From assembly GCF_963678635.1 (NCBI RefSeq), contig NC_087068.1, forward strand, positions 19,453,789-19,517,788: a stretch of DNA of 64,000 nt, given 5' to 3'. Both the position numbers and the translations under genes were made by a program. Under the pieces are notes generated by a model. The model had not been told where the DNA came from, searched no databases, and worked only from the letters and a program-made list of their open reading frames with translations. Positions 11,920-23,371 of the stretch are shown piece by piece. Every line of letters begins with the position of its first letter. The stretch's first letter is position 1. The stretch is from Symsagittifera roscoffensis. Lineage: Eukaryota > Xenacoelomorpha > Acoela > Convolutidae.

Positions 11920-13450
11920 TTTAGGTTTTGAATTTATGGGCCTACTAATTCAAAATCAACTAATTCAAAATAAATAAATTAAATAACTCGATAGCAAACT
12001 AAAATGTACAGATGAAAAAAAATGAGCAGGCAAGCTTAAAAAGTACATTAAATAAATTTTTTCAAGCCCTTGCAAATAAATTAGGAAAATCTTTAAAATT
12101 TAATTTTCATTTTTTTCATCATGACTAAGAAATACAGCAGAAGATAAATTACTAGCTACTTTTTTTCTGCTTTATATTCAAGGAAAAATATTTTCCACTT
12201 CCTCTTAGCGCGTTCACAATTCCTCATAATACGACTCAAGATGGCCGACCAAAAGTTCGATGAAGCTATTAAAATTTGTTTTTTTTTTCTTAAGGCCAGC
12301 CTTGTTTGAGGCTAACAATTTGGAAGCGATTCTAAAGCCCGAAAGACAAATTGCCTGACAAATCTCAACCAATCAATAGGATTTAAATTGCAAACAAAGA
12401 CAGGCAAAAAAATCAAGAAAAAACCTAAACAACTCTTAGCGCAGATCAGTTTCGATCGCATCAAATAGTTGGCTTACAAGCATCGCGCATTGAAAATTTG
12501 TACACAAAATGCGTATGAGCCAATCCAAAATATTTGCCAAGCTAGCAATCTTTTACTTACCATAAATTTTGAAAAGTTGTTTCCTAACTTCAACTGGTCT
12601 TTAAAAATGCTTCCGAAAATTATATGTGTTGCTTAGTTAACTGAAAATTTGACGGAACTATGTAACTCAAGGAAATACTGGCCTGTGAAACTTAGCTAAA
12701 TTTATTTTTAAAGAGCTTCACCTAGCTATAGATATCGAAAGCTGCTTATAGTTATAGTTATCGAAAAACAAAACGATTTGAACCAGAGTTAAACCGAAAC
12801 TAATTGATACGCGAGATTTTAAGAAATTTATTAACTCAACGAACTATCTGCCGACATAATTTTTGCATGTGATGCGGAAAACTGTACAGAGATGATAATA
12901 AAAATTGGAATAATCTAACAAAATTTGTACAAATAAATGTACTACTAAACTAAAATAAAAGGAATTCTGAAAAAGTATGAATCAAAATATCTGCTCTGAA
13001 TCTCAGAAAAAACAGAAAATGTTCGACCAATAGTCAATCAAATTTGATAGTGATTGACATGTATCTCAACAATTACAACGGTCTTAAAGTATAAAGCAAT
13101 AGAAGAAATCAAAACAGTCCCCAAAGGAAAAAATATAAAATACTTGAATAAATTAAAATACAATCTTTATGCACCTATTTCCCCTTTTAATAAAGAACGA
13201 ACAAATTTTACAAACTGCACAATGATAAAAAAGAATGAACAGGAAAAAATTATGTATCTACAATTGAAATTTCGATTTATGCACAATTTTACAAAATAAC
13301 TTTATGGAAAAGGATGCCAAAAACTATAACTTTAAAAAAGTGCATTATGGTTATTGAAGCAGCTAAGGACCCATGAGAATTTCAGTTAAATGAAACTCAA
13401 TCAGCAATCTTAATTTTGTACAATTTTTTTAAAAATCCGTGAGATCGGTG
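11920..13450 (+). repeat. Foldback element, left arm
   Basis: The reverse complement of this arm is found at 13955-15490. Matching landmarks include ACTCGATAGCAAACTAAAAT (11987) with the GTTTGCTGTCGAGT end near 15347, AAGATGGCCGACCAAAAG (12237) with its complement near 15094, and CAATCTTTATGCACCTATTT (13160) with its complement near 14230. Arms differ by scattered substitutions and short indels. Whether it is a foldback transposon, the very long terminal inverted repeats of a DNA transposon, or an inverted duplication cannot be told here. No transposase is seen. Confidence 0.85.
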
Positions 13451-13954
13451 AAATCCATTTTAGGACAATTGATAAATGAATTTAGATAAATTAAAGCTAT
13501 AAGTTTGTCCATTTTAATGGCCAGATACCTAGAAGTTTTATTTCAATTCATTTTTTTTCATAACTATTTTTCTAAAGAATTTCATGGTTTTGCGCTTATT
13601 TATTCGCTTCTTGTTAATAACCAAGCTTTTTGCAACGGCATCCACAACAAGATGATAATTTTTAGTTCAGTCGTTTTCTTTTTTGTAAAAATGCCTGTAA
13701 AAAATGTAAAAATTGTAAAAATGTAAAAATGCCTGTATCATCCGCGCACAATTCTAAAGTTCAAACCGCAAGGTTAAAATTAACATTGTGTTTGATGATA
13801 AAGAACACAAAGCTAGTATAGATACTTTTGTCACAACAAACTCCACTTAATTTCTGCCATAAAAATGTTAGTTATTTTAATTGGGAGAAAGCACCTTGCA
13901 TTTTCTCAACCTGGTTCTCATAACCTATAAGAAAAAAACTTTGAAAAAAAAATT
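13451..13954. other. Foldback spacer (about 0.5 kb)
   Basis: Unpaired centre between the two arms. It holds a 73-codon frame (13505-13726) without recognisable motif and a short AATGTAAAAATGCCTG-type direct repeat at 13691-13735. No transposase is encoded, so the element would depend on another source if it is a transposon. Confidence 0.5.
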
Positions 13955-15490
13955 GTAACTCACGGATCTAAAATCTTTTTCATACAAATTTAGGATCGCT
14001 GATTGAATTTCATATAACTGAAATTCTCATGGATCCCTAGCTGCTTCAATAACCATATTGCACTTTTTTTAAAGTTATAGGTTTTGGCATCATTTTTCAT
14101 AAAATTATTTTGTAATATTGTGTACAAATCCAAATTTCAATTGTAGATACATAGTTTCTTCCTGTTCACTCTTTTTTATCATTGTGCAATTTGTAAAATT
14201 TGTTCATTCTTTGTTAAAAGGGGAAATAGGTGCATAAAGATTGTATTTTAATTTATTCAAATATTTTATTTTTTTTTCTTTTGGGGAATATTGTGATTTC
14301 TTTTATTGCTTTTTATTTTAGACCGTTGGTATTGTTGAGATACATGTCAATCACTATCAAATTTGATTGAATATTGGTCGAACATTTTCTGTTTGTCTGA
14401 GGTTCAGAGCAGATATTTTGATTCATTTTTTTTCAGAATTCCTTTCATTTTAGTTTAGTAGTACATATATTTGTACATATTTTGTTCGATTATTCCAATT
14501 TTTATTATCGTCTCTGTACAATTTTCCGTATCACATGCAAAAATATGTCGACAGATAGTTCGTTGGGTTAATATATTTCTTAAAATCTCGCGTTTCAATT
14601 AGTTTCAGTTTAACTCTGCTTCAATTTTTTTTGCTTTGAGCCTGGCAGCTTTCGATAACTATAGCTAGGTGACGCTCTTTAAAGGTCAATTTAGCTAAGT
14701 TTCACAGGCCAGTATTTCCTTGAGTTACATATTTCCGCCAAATTTTCAGTTTACTAAGCAACACAAATGATTTTCGGAAGCAATTTTAAAGATCAGTTGA
14801 AGTTAGGAAACAATTTTTCAAAATTTATGGTTAGTAGAAGATTGCTAGCTTGGCCAATATTTTGGATTGGCTTTTACGCATTTTGTGTACCAATTTGAAA
14901 TGTTCGATGCTTGTAAGCCAACTATTTGAAACGATCGAAACTTATCTGCGCTAAAAGTTGTTTAAATTTTTTCGTGATTTTTTGCATGTCTTACATGTTT
15001 GCAATTTAAATCCTTTAGAATCGCTGCCAAATTGTTAGCCTCAAACAAGGCTGGCCTTTAGAAAAAAAACTAATTTTAATAGCTTCATCGAACTTTTGGT
15101 CGGTCATCTTGAGTCGTATTAAGAGGAATTGTGAATGCGCTAAAAGGAAGTGGAAAATATTTTTTATTGAAATAAAGCAGAACCAAAGTAGCTAGTTATT
15201 TACATTCTGCTGTATTTCTTAGTCATGATGAAAAAAATGAAAATAAATTTTAAAGATTTTCCTAATTTATTTGCAAGGGCTTGAAAAAATTTATTTAATG
15301 TACTTTTTAAGCTTGCCTGCTCATTTTTTTCATCTGTACAATTTAGTTTGCTGTCGAGTTATTCAAAACTAGTGGTTTGCTATCGCTTCTGTCATGCGTT
15401 CTTTTCTGTGACCGGTTGTTTGACAATATTTTATATTTTCTCGTTGTTTTTGAATTAGTTTCTTTTGAATTAAGTAGGTAGTTTTACAAC
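13955..15490 (-). repeat. Foldback element, right arm
   Basis: Inverted copy of 11920-13450. The match runs from CTCACGGATC (13962) to the GTCGAGTTATT end (15365). It then resumes at about 15440 after an extra stretch of about 75 bp found only in this arm, where TTTGAATTAG and GAATTAAGTAG mirror the CTAATTCAAAA motifs near 11945-11970. The right border lies roughly 130 bp from the PAN exon. Confidence 0.8.
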
Positions 15491-15622
15491 CAATTTTCAA
15501 ATCAAGGAATCAACATTCGCACTTGAAAATACAATTCCCTCACAACTTTTCAGTTACTACAGCGAAATTATTATGAATTGAAAAATAATATACATCTCAT
15601 CAACACCTATCTCAAAACTTAC

Positions 15623-16157
15623 CTCCGAAAAGAGCTTTGGTGCAAATGACATGACGAGTCTTAGATACCAAGATTCTGGCATCATCTCCACAAGGTGACT
15701 CATAATTGTATGTCCAGTTCGACCATCCCACTGCAGCTTTTGCTGCAACCAATTTTTCTTCGATTGCGCAGATATTGAAGTCATTCTGAGAGAAAGCTTG
15801 AATGTTTCCAATGAAGCAGGGAACGTCGAAATCGGCAGATGTGACCCAAAGGGTCAAAGGGTTATCAGAAGTTGTTCGAATTATTGCGCTTTCGTTAACT
15901 TCAGCTCTGGGGTCAGATGAAAACAAAACACACTTTTTTGCTGCATAGGCGAAAGTTCGACACTTTTTAACCCTCATGCATTGTTTCAAGCAAACTCTTA
16001 CGTCTATTCCAGAAATATCCAAAACGAGGAAATTCCAGGACGGCAATACACCATGGAGTTTATGAAAATAGCCGAAGCGATTAACCGTCAAAGAATGAAA
16101 ACATTTTAGAAGTGCCAAAATACAGCCAGTTATTTGTATAAATAATATTTTTCTCAT
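15623..16157 (-). CDS. Secreted PAN/Apple-like protein, first exon
   Basis: From the ATG at 16157 the frame encodes a hydrophobic N-terminus (MRKILFIQITGCILALLKC), a plausible signal peptide. The mature part is cysteine-rich: CLKQCMRVKKCRTFAYAAKK is followed by CVLFSS, a spacing typical of PAN/Apple domains, and three more cysteines lie in the C-terminal half. At 15617-15622 the minus strand reads GTAAGT directly after the codons for ALFGG, a consensus 5' splice site, so the exon most likely ends at 15623 and the few further codons before the stop are intronic. The downstream exon is not recognised. The foldback element begins about 130 bp further on, so the gene either has a long intron containing it or has been cut off. 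PAN domains bind protein or carbohydrate ligands outside the cell; the ligand is unknown. This is the only gene in the window that looks like host coding sequence. Confidence 0.6.
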
Positions 16158-16950
16158 AATTTTAGAGTATCTTTTCGCAAAATGATGTTCCAGTTAGATA
16201 TTAGTGGCTATATAATTATGAAAAAAGTCACGAGATGAATTTCAAAAAATGTAGTCGAAGCCTCAAAGTAGAAGCGGCATGTCAACGGAAAAGCATAATT
16301 TTTACTTTGCGGATGTTCTGACCAGTGCTAAAACCACTTCCAGCTGTTCGTAGTCCTACTGAAACCCTCCCACATTTTAAATTCAACATAAAAATTTCAA
16401 AATGCCTGCCTTTTGTTTAAAAAATTTATTAATTTTTATGAGTTATCATATAAATGCTGGGTTGTTTTTTTTCTGTTTCCATTGCAAAATTTGAAACGCA
16501 ACCAGCGCTAAGCTATCAATAAAAAAATTTAAAAATGATTTCCACTCTTTGTACTTTAAGTTTCGATGTCTATACAGAAAACCAGACCTGAAATGTTTTA
16601 TGAGAAATTTATCAAAAAATAGAAAATAATGAAAATGTTCAGTCGAACTTACAAAACGCTTAGAAAGTTAAGCGAGTTAACTTTAACAATTTCAAGAATT
16701 TTTATTGCTGAGCCATAACTTGATCACGGAATTATGCGATTTCTCAACGAGTCCCCCAAAAAATAACTTATGTTCGGATCAAACAACTAAAAATAACCCC
16801 CAAAATGAGATGGTGTAAAGCGATCAACACTATGAGACCAACATTTTTCAATTTACAATTTCTTACTTGATTTATGAATCTGTTTAGGAAATTCAAAACA
16901 AAAGAGGTCAATTTCCTCCTGAAAAACTCAGATATATAGAGAAGGGGGAC
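16158..16950. other. Upstream region of the PAN gene
   Basis: AT-rich non-coding sequence with no supported gene or repeat. The promoter of the minus-strand PAN gene would lie at its left end, but no clear core promoter could be assigned. Confidence 0.4.
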
Positions 16951-16954
16951 GCCC

Positions 16955-17050
16955 CTCCCACCGGGGATTCGATCGCCTCGCCACCAAAAGATCCCCGCTT
17001 TGGTACTGTTTCAGGAACCTAAAAACCTTAAGCCACTCGAGAAACTCGTT
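16955..17050 (-). pseudogene. tRNA(Leu/Ser)-like relic or tRNA-derived SINE head
   Basis: On the minus strand CGAGTGGCTTAAGG resembles the D-arm/A box of class II tRNAs. It is followed by an anticodon-arm-like segment. A long variable arm comes next, in which ACCAAAG pairs with CTTTTGGT around GCGGGGAT. A matching B box, GATCGAATC, closes the set. The acceptor and T stems do not pair well, so it is not a working tRNA gene. The order and the long variable arm argue for descent from tRNA-Leu or tRNA-Ser. Confidence 0.4.
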
Positions 17051-17236
17051 AAGTATTCAATAGCGTTGGTTAAAAAGTATGCTGAGCTACATGGCTTAGG
17101 CTGTTTCTTCCTTTTTCCTCTACGGCAATGATAAAAATGTTTAGTAATGAAGTTTAAATCGCATAGGATATTAATATGACATATGGCTTGACTTTAGGAT
17201 GGATTTTAGTTGAGCAATGTATTTCTACATGATGCG

Positions 17237-17666
17237 TGTTGTGATTGTGTGTTTTAGCGTTAGTAACCCTGACCTCTAGCAACTACTTAGTTACCAGTCA
17301 TTTGTGCTTTATACGAAGTTCAATGGACTTCATGTCACTAATGTTCTCTTTAGACAACAGTCAGTTGTAATTCAGCACAATTACTTTTAGTCTTTTAACT
17401 TAATATAGTAGCTTTAGCGGCTCTTTTCCAGTTCCCCCCTTTCAAAATACCGAGTTTTATGTTTGTTTTAGGTGTTATTACGGCTAAATGTGTGATGTTA
17501 CGCTGTAAAGTATGAAGAACAAATCTGTTCACAGTTGTCGATTTGTTCACCAAGCAAAATTTCATTGCATTATGACAACGTTAAATAAGTTTTTCAAATT
17601 TGAATTTGAAAGGGGGGACTGGAAAAAAGCCGCTTTAGCAAACCAGTGGTATTTGAACACTTCTTA
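17237..17666 (+). repeat. Ty3/gypsy element 1, left LTR (interrupted by a MITE)
   Basis: Starts TGTTGTGATTGTG and shares GTTAGTAACC, TGACCTCTAGCAACTACTTA and AAACCAGTGGTATTTGAA with 23247-23371, in the same orientation and order. Two differences stand out: a 215 bp inverted-repeat element at 17418-17632 is present only here, and about 80 bp near 17310-17400 has no counterpart in the right LTR. The 3' edge is approximate. Confidence 0.75.
17418..17632. mobile_element. MITE inserted in the left LTR
   Basis: Terminal inverted repeats of about 30 bp: CGGCTCTTTTCCAGTTCCCC at the left end, and on the reverse strand CGGCTTTTTTCCAGTCCCCC at the right end. The element is 215 bp, non-coding, and flanked on both sides by CTTTAG (17412-17417 and 17633-17638), a likely 6 bp target duplication. 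The right LTR of the same retroelement lacks it and reads straight through the site. The superfamily is not assigned. Confidence 0.85.
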
Positions 17667-17671
17667 TTTAA

Positions 17672-18600
17672 GTGCAGTCAACTGATTCGAATCTGCGGGG
17701 AATTATCGCGTTTTGGCCAAACCATACTGTAGAACCACCCACACAATGGACTAATTGGATTGACCAGCTCCACTTGACCATCATCGCCAAAGAGAACTTG
17801 GACATAAATAACCTGAAAGAACCATTGGAGTCGGAAACGACAATTCCTGTTTTAGACGGAACCCAGGAATCAGAAAAAGAAACGCGTAGGAAAGCCAGGG
17901 AGGCCAGAAACCAAGAAAAATTGTGAGTCTACGAAAACGCGAAGGACGAAAGAACATAGAGGAGAAACAAAAATTCGGCGAGGATGAGGGGAAACGAAGC
18001 AGACAAGAAAGTAAGATCCATCCTTCACTTGGCCGTGAGAGCCGAAAGGAAAAAATTGTTTTCTCAAAAACAACCAATGGTGAACGTCTTATCCATTTCC
18101 TTTAGAGAATTCTTCGATCTTCTGAACGAGATAAAATTTTGAGCCAAAAACAGAAGGACAGAGATTCCTACGAATAAGTTTCGGGAGCGCTATCGGATTT
18201 AGCTAGATCATGCGAAATTTGAACATATGTAGAACAGGAGTGGATAAGAGATGTATTCATATTTAATACGAGAAATTGCGATCCTCAACGAAGACTTTTA
18301 TCGGAAACGCTGAATGCAGTGGATGCACTCAACCTAGCAATTATCAATGAGAAAGAGTATTACAATCACCTCAATATAAAAAACATGACGAGGGCCAATA
18401 GTAACAATAGCGGCAGGGTGTAAAAATTTTTTTTTTATAATGTCAAAATTGAACCAAGTCTGAATATAGAAAAATCCAAGACCTGTATGAAATATGCAAA
18501 AGCTTTTACTAAAAGACATTTGAATGTTTGCCAGCAAAAGAAAAAATATGTTACATTTGTAGATACAAATTAACAATTAAACATACGAACTATCTACGAT
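17672..18600 (+). pseudogene. Ty3/gypsy element 1 gag
   Basis: Begins just after the left LTR. The first 84 codons are open (17672-17926); the frame then changes repeatedly. Recognisable pieces are FREFFDLLNE near 18103, AINEKE-type sequence near 18340, and near 18500-18570 the stretch AFTKRHLNVCPAKEKICYIC, which matches the cysteine/histidine-rich nucleocapsid-like end of gag in this group. Stops and frameshifts make it inactive. Confidence 0.65.
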
Positions 18601-18639
18601 GATAGTGGCCTTGAATCGAAGAAATTTGTAAATGTCGGA

Positions 18640-20607
18640 TTAGGTGAGGACGCAATTGTAAATATGAATATTCCAGTGGATTCAGCTAGTCCAGTTAAAA
18701 TTCCTGAAACAGAAGGTGCTCAATGGGCTGAAACTGAGAGATTCACACATAAAAAATCTACCTGTGGACAAGAAAATCCGGGCACTTTACTGCGGTTTCA
18801 CCAAAAATACAAAAATTGTTATCGGAAAAAATGTAGTTCATTTTTTATCACCACTCGACACGAGAGAAATTATCTTGGGAAACGACAGTTTACCCCAAAT
18901 CGGAATAGAAATCCCGCAGAAACAACTGCTACTTCCGGTGAACATCGTATCTATTCCGGATTTGTTTGAGTCTAATGTCCATTCGAATACACTTTTTAAC
19001 ATGTACAATCATTTCAAAGCTTTTTTTAACAGATTAGGAAAAGTATCAATGGACAGAGTGATTACACACTTCCACTTTCCATTTAAGTCAATTCATACCA
19101 AAAGTAGACGAGTTCTTTTGCATTTACTGGAAAGCGTGAAGTCCGAATTGAATAGCATGGAAAAAGATGGGCATATTCTGAAATTCCATAAATGTGACGA
19201 AGAATGTTTCATAAGCCCAATTGCAATTACAAGAAAAAAGATGGCTGTAATAAATTAGCTTTAGACTCTTAACTCTTAAACGACTAGATATTTTAAAATA
19301 AATATCAAATGCCAAACTTTCACGAACTCATTGACAACATCGCTCTCCAACTCTCAATTAAAAATTCAGGTGAAGTGTGGTTCAGTAGATTTGAAAAACA
19401 CCTACGGCCAGTTACAACCATGCGATGATACGAGTAAACAATGCAGTTTTAGATATGCAAAATGAGTTCAAAAGAGTAATGGATTCTTTATTAAAACATA
19501 TTCCTTTTACCAACTGCTACATTGATGATATTTTAATTGCTTCAAAAGCTTCTTTAGAAGAACATAAAGCCATCCCATGTAAAACTTTAAACATCCTAGA
19601 AAGCAAAAACGTGGGAGTTAAGTGGGAGAAACGTACGTTTTTTCAAAAAGATACTGAATGGTTGGGGTTCAAGATCTCGCACACAGGAGTAAAACCATTG
19701 GTTGTGAAATTAATTGGACTCATTACAAAATCTTCCGAACCCGAAGAACATTTCAGAATTAGGGTAATTCTTTGGTTCAATAAACCATTACATAAAATCC
19801 TTCCCTAACCTGTCAACACTGAGTTCATCGTGAATATAACGGAGAATAACCATTATGATATAAAAAAGGAAATCAGGACTGAAAACAGACTCCTCGCTTA
19901 ACGGCTTAGGGGCTACATTTGAACAAAGAGATGGGGAACTTTTGTTAACAATTGCGTTCGCTCCTCGATTTTTAAACCCCCTTCAAAAAAAATATTCATC
20001 AAAAGAGTTAAAGTTTTTGGAAGTGGTTTGGGCAACAGTACATTTCAAGAATTACTTAAATGGCGCAGAGTTTAAAAACGTAACGGGTCATAAAACACTT
20101 TTAATTGCGTTAAACGCAAACCAGAGCAATAAAACGTTGCATAGTAGACTGAACCGTTGGGTACATCGACTCCTGCCGTTCAATTTCAAAATCAAACATA
20201 TCCCAGGAAAGGAAATCGGATTTACTCAATTTTTGTCGAGATTATTCTCACAAAAAGCCCTCCCAATCTAACATTGTGGCAACGAATTTGTAGTGGCAAC
20301 GGTTAGCAAGATTTTAGAAACTTTCATTGTAAATAGTGACTGTAAAAAAAAGAATTATATAAACAACGATTTGTTGATTGATAATCCAGTGGATAAATAC
20401 AGTGTAATTAGTATTACTAACTTGGGTTGTGTAAATCCAATGGTCGGAGAGAACAAAAAGCTAGAACGCATCCAACGGTCGTTCTTCGCGAATTTTCATA
20501 ATTACGTCATAGACACACTGCGACTTTGCAATTCTAATCATTCGCGTTCAGAGTCTTGTAAGAGCAGCTGCATTCCTCTAATCGTTTTCAAATTTGATTT
20601 TAATTAA
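18640..20607 (+). pseudogene. Ty3/gypsy element 1 pol: protease, RT and RNase H
   Basis: Frame 18716-19258 holds the end of the protease (IILGNDSL flap-type motif) and the RT N-terminus (DGHILKFHKCDEECFISPIA). After a damaged stretch, frame 19425-19808 holds the RT palm with an intact YIDDILIASK box near 19530 and WLGFKISHTGVKP. Frame 19942-20271 holds RNase H: YSSKELKFLEVVWATVHFKN, then VTGHKTLLIAL, where the usual TDHK is TGHK so a catalytic Asp is lost, and HIPGKE near its end. Motif A and the thumb are interrupted by stops, so the enzyme is dead. Gene order and motifs are Ty3/gypsy. Confidence 0.85.
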
Positions 20608-20894
20608 GTTTTCTTATCAAACAAATCTTACCATTTATTTTTATTACTTTCAGTATTATCTTTTTTTTTCAAGTTAAAATCAAGAAGTTAAACACAAATT
20701 TATAGCATTTCAAACCTCAGTACGATTGTTAAAATTGTCGTGCGGAATTTCTAGGACTTTCGCTAAAATTCGAGAACGACATTTTGTCCGAATTACACCA
20801 GAAGTTACTTACAGAGTACAAAGGAGATCTAAAATTACCTTCATCTTCCTTAGTGCTTACGGACCATTGTTCGAATGATGACAGATAATGACAG

Positions 20895-22060
20895 ATGACA
20901 GATGAAGAAAAAATCCTAAAAGACGTGAAGAAGGCGGTGGAAGAAGAAAGACCACTGGATAGATTCCAGACGTATTTGAAGACCTTCCAACGGGATAGTC
21001 ATGTGAAGAAAAGAATACTATTTAACGACAAAAAACTGATCAAACCAGCAGTCCATAGATCTCTGTTCAAGACGCTTTTACACGAGATCCATCCAGGACA
21101 GTTCGGGATGAAAGCACTGGCGGAGAAAGCAATTATACCGGAAAATTTATCATCACCGAAAAAATTATGCTCAGGGTATAAAAGCTGGTAAGAACAATAA
21201 AGTCATTTTGGGCTCAAATAATACGCAAAAATTACCAGAGTTGTCAAAACTTAACAAAGAAAAGAATCAAGATTTCGCAGTCCCATTGGAGAAAAACTAG
21301 GGCAACTCAAAATATTTACTCTTACGTATAGATAGTTTCACAAAATTTCTCTCGGCTTCAGCTTTTTCTATACTCACATTCCTGAAGGATTACTGCAAGC
21401 TAATTGGATTCCCGAAATCAATCAGAGTATACCATGGGTCATGTTTTCTTTCAAATGAATTCAAAAACTTCTGCGAAACTGATGGCAATGTCGTTTAACG
21501 AACTCAAACCAACTTTTAGGGCTGCGATCGATAAAAATATTTGGAATCTTCGTTCAAAGAAACAACCATCCAGTTGATGTACACCTATTTCAAAACATTT
21601 TAATTTATCACCAAACACCTTGAGGAATTTCTTAGTCTCACACGCCATTGATTTAGATAAAGGGAAGTCGACCATGTCGAAAGGGAGAGCCAAGGACTCG
21701 GGGCAAAGAACAGCACAGAGGACGGATACCTACATGAAACTATACCCGGCAACAGAGGATATGAGAGCGATCCAACGGACAAAACAGAACAAATAGTTAC
21801 GAGAGCCCCATTGTCGAACCCTTTCAACCAAGGAGGTAATTGGTATAAGGAGGAAAGACAGTGAACAAAAGAGAAGGTCAACCGTACTTTAAACCCGTTG
21901 GCGGAAAACCTATTTCAGACGCCTAACATACGGTAACCATAGATAACCGCCACGTACTAAGAAAATTGGACCTCGCTTTCAAGAAAAACCAACCATTGGC
22001 TCCTAATATTATTTTGTCCGTCCCGAATACATTAGTGGGAAGTCATGAATTAGCTGGGAA
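20895..22060 (+). pseudogene. Ty3/gypsy element 1 integrase
   Basis: Frame 20895-21191 carries the zinc-binding N-terminus (HEIHPGQFGMKALAEKA). The C-terminal zinc ligands are damaged. Between 21200 and 21480 the catalytic core is readable only in fragments (GNSKYLLLRIDSFTKFLSAS, then SIRVYHGSCFLSNEFKNFC). From 21700 to 22000 the C-terminal part continues (RGYESDPTDKT, LSNPFNQGG). Several stops and shifts are present. Confidence 0.75.
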
Positions 22061-22357
22061 GTAAAGACAAACTGAACGACTAAAAGGAAGGACTTTAACG
22101 AAGCAGGACGCACAGTTCCCAGCAGACCATTGTGCTCAACATCGGAGAAGAGGCGGAAAACAAATTTTCCAACATCGAAGGTTTCTGTTACGTTAACTCA
22201 GACTTAACATCTTCATTAGATTTAGACCATTGAGACAACGTCTTAGAAGACTATCTGGGCACTGACTCTGGGGCTAACTCTAATTCGCAGTCTTCCAATT
22301 GTGAATGTTCTTTAGATCATTCAAGGCGAACAATATCTGGCGATCATCAACAATATC

Positions 22358-22874
22358 TTGGACTATTCAGCATCAACTTCGGGCACGAGCGAGAAACCAA
22401 TTGCTATAGAGAGTTCTTCCGAGAAGATAACAGACCTAGTGCCAGAAACTTCCTCATACACCTCGTCCCGTCCGAGAAGCAACGCAGGTCCCCCCAAAGT
22501 TCTATGGAGAGAGGCGCTTCATCCAGCGAATGTTACCATTGCTTGCGGTAATAGACGTTGTGGACTCAGAAGTGGAACCGTTGATTGCATTTTCCTCAAA
22601 CAACAGATGCCAGGCCTCCAACACTTTTGAGTCCGCCTCAGCATTCTTAACAGCTTTGGCGGAAAATCCAGCAAGACCAACCTTAGTGGCCCAGACGACT
22701 CAAGGATCCCACTCAACCGCATCTTCAGTGAACCCGAAAATTGGGGTGTTATGCTCCCCTGCTGATGAACTCCCAATGAAGAAGAAAGAAGATGCAGGGA
22801 GCGATATTTTGGAAACAAGAGCAGAAGCAGATATTTTCCATCAAAAATTCAGCGAGTTTAACTCAGCGAATTAA
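22358..22874 (+). pseudogene. Ty3/gypsy element 1, 3' coding remnant
   Basis: Two overlapping frames (22358-22630 and 22530-22874) rich in Ser, Thr, Pro and Glu follow the integrase and precede the right LTR. They contain no transmembrane segment or envelope-like motif. They probably represent the low-complexity C-terminal end of pol, not a separate gene. Confidence 0.35.
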
Positions 22875-23246
22875 ACTGGCACAGCTTATTCAGAAAGATT
22901 ATATATCGTTTTATTTACCATTGGCTTATCCAGTATTATAATTAATAAACTCAACCATAATACGTTCATTTACTAAATCTTTTTTGACCGAAGTTTATTG
23001 CAATTGTTACTTTTAGTTAGTTTTGTGATGTTTCATTTGTTTATCCCCAATTGTACCTATCAAAATTTTTGTTTGTCTTCACAAATTTTGAATTTTTTTA
23101 TTTATATCTGTATCGAATTGTATGTAGCCTTTAAAAAATATCTAGTATTCATCCGTGGGGTGAGGATAGAATGGAGTATGGGTGTGTTTTTTGGCTACTT
23201 AGTACAAATGCTGATTTTACAAGAATAATTTTTGGTGAATGGGGAA

Positions 23247-23371
23247 TGTTCTGATTGTGTTTTTTAACGTTAGTAACCTTGACCTCTAGCAACTACTTAG
23301 CTTTTATTCATTTAACCTTGCTTAGTTAGTTTTAATAAACCAGTGGTATTTGAAAACTTCTTTTTAATACG
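23247..23371 (+). repeat. Ty3/gypsy element 1, right LTR
   Basis: Begins TGTTCTGATTGTG immediately after a purine-rich tract (GAATGGGGAA, 23237-23246) that fits a polypurine tract. It matches the left LTR through GTTAGTAACC, TGACCTCTAGCAACTACTTA and AAACCAGTGGTATTTGAA. It is shorter than the left LTR, which has gained a MITE and retains a segment missing here. Confidence 0.75.
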
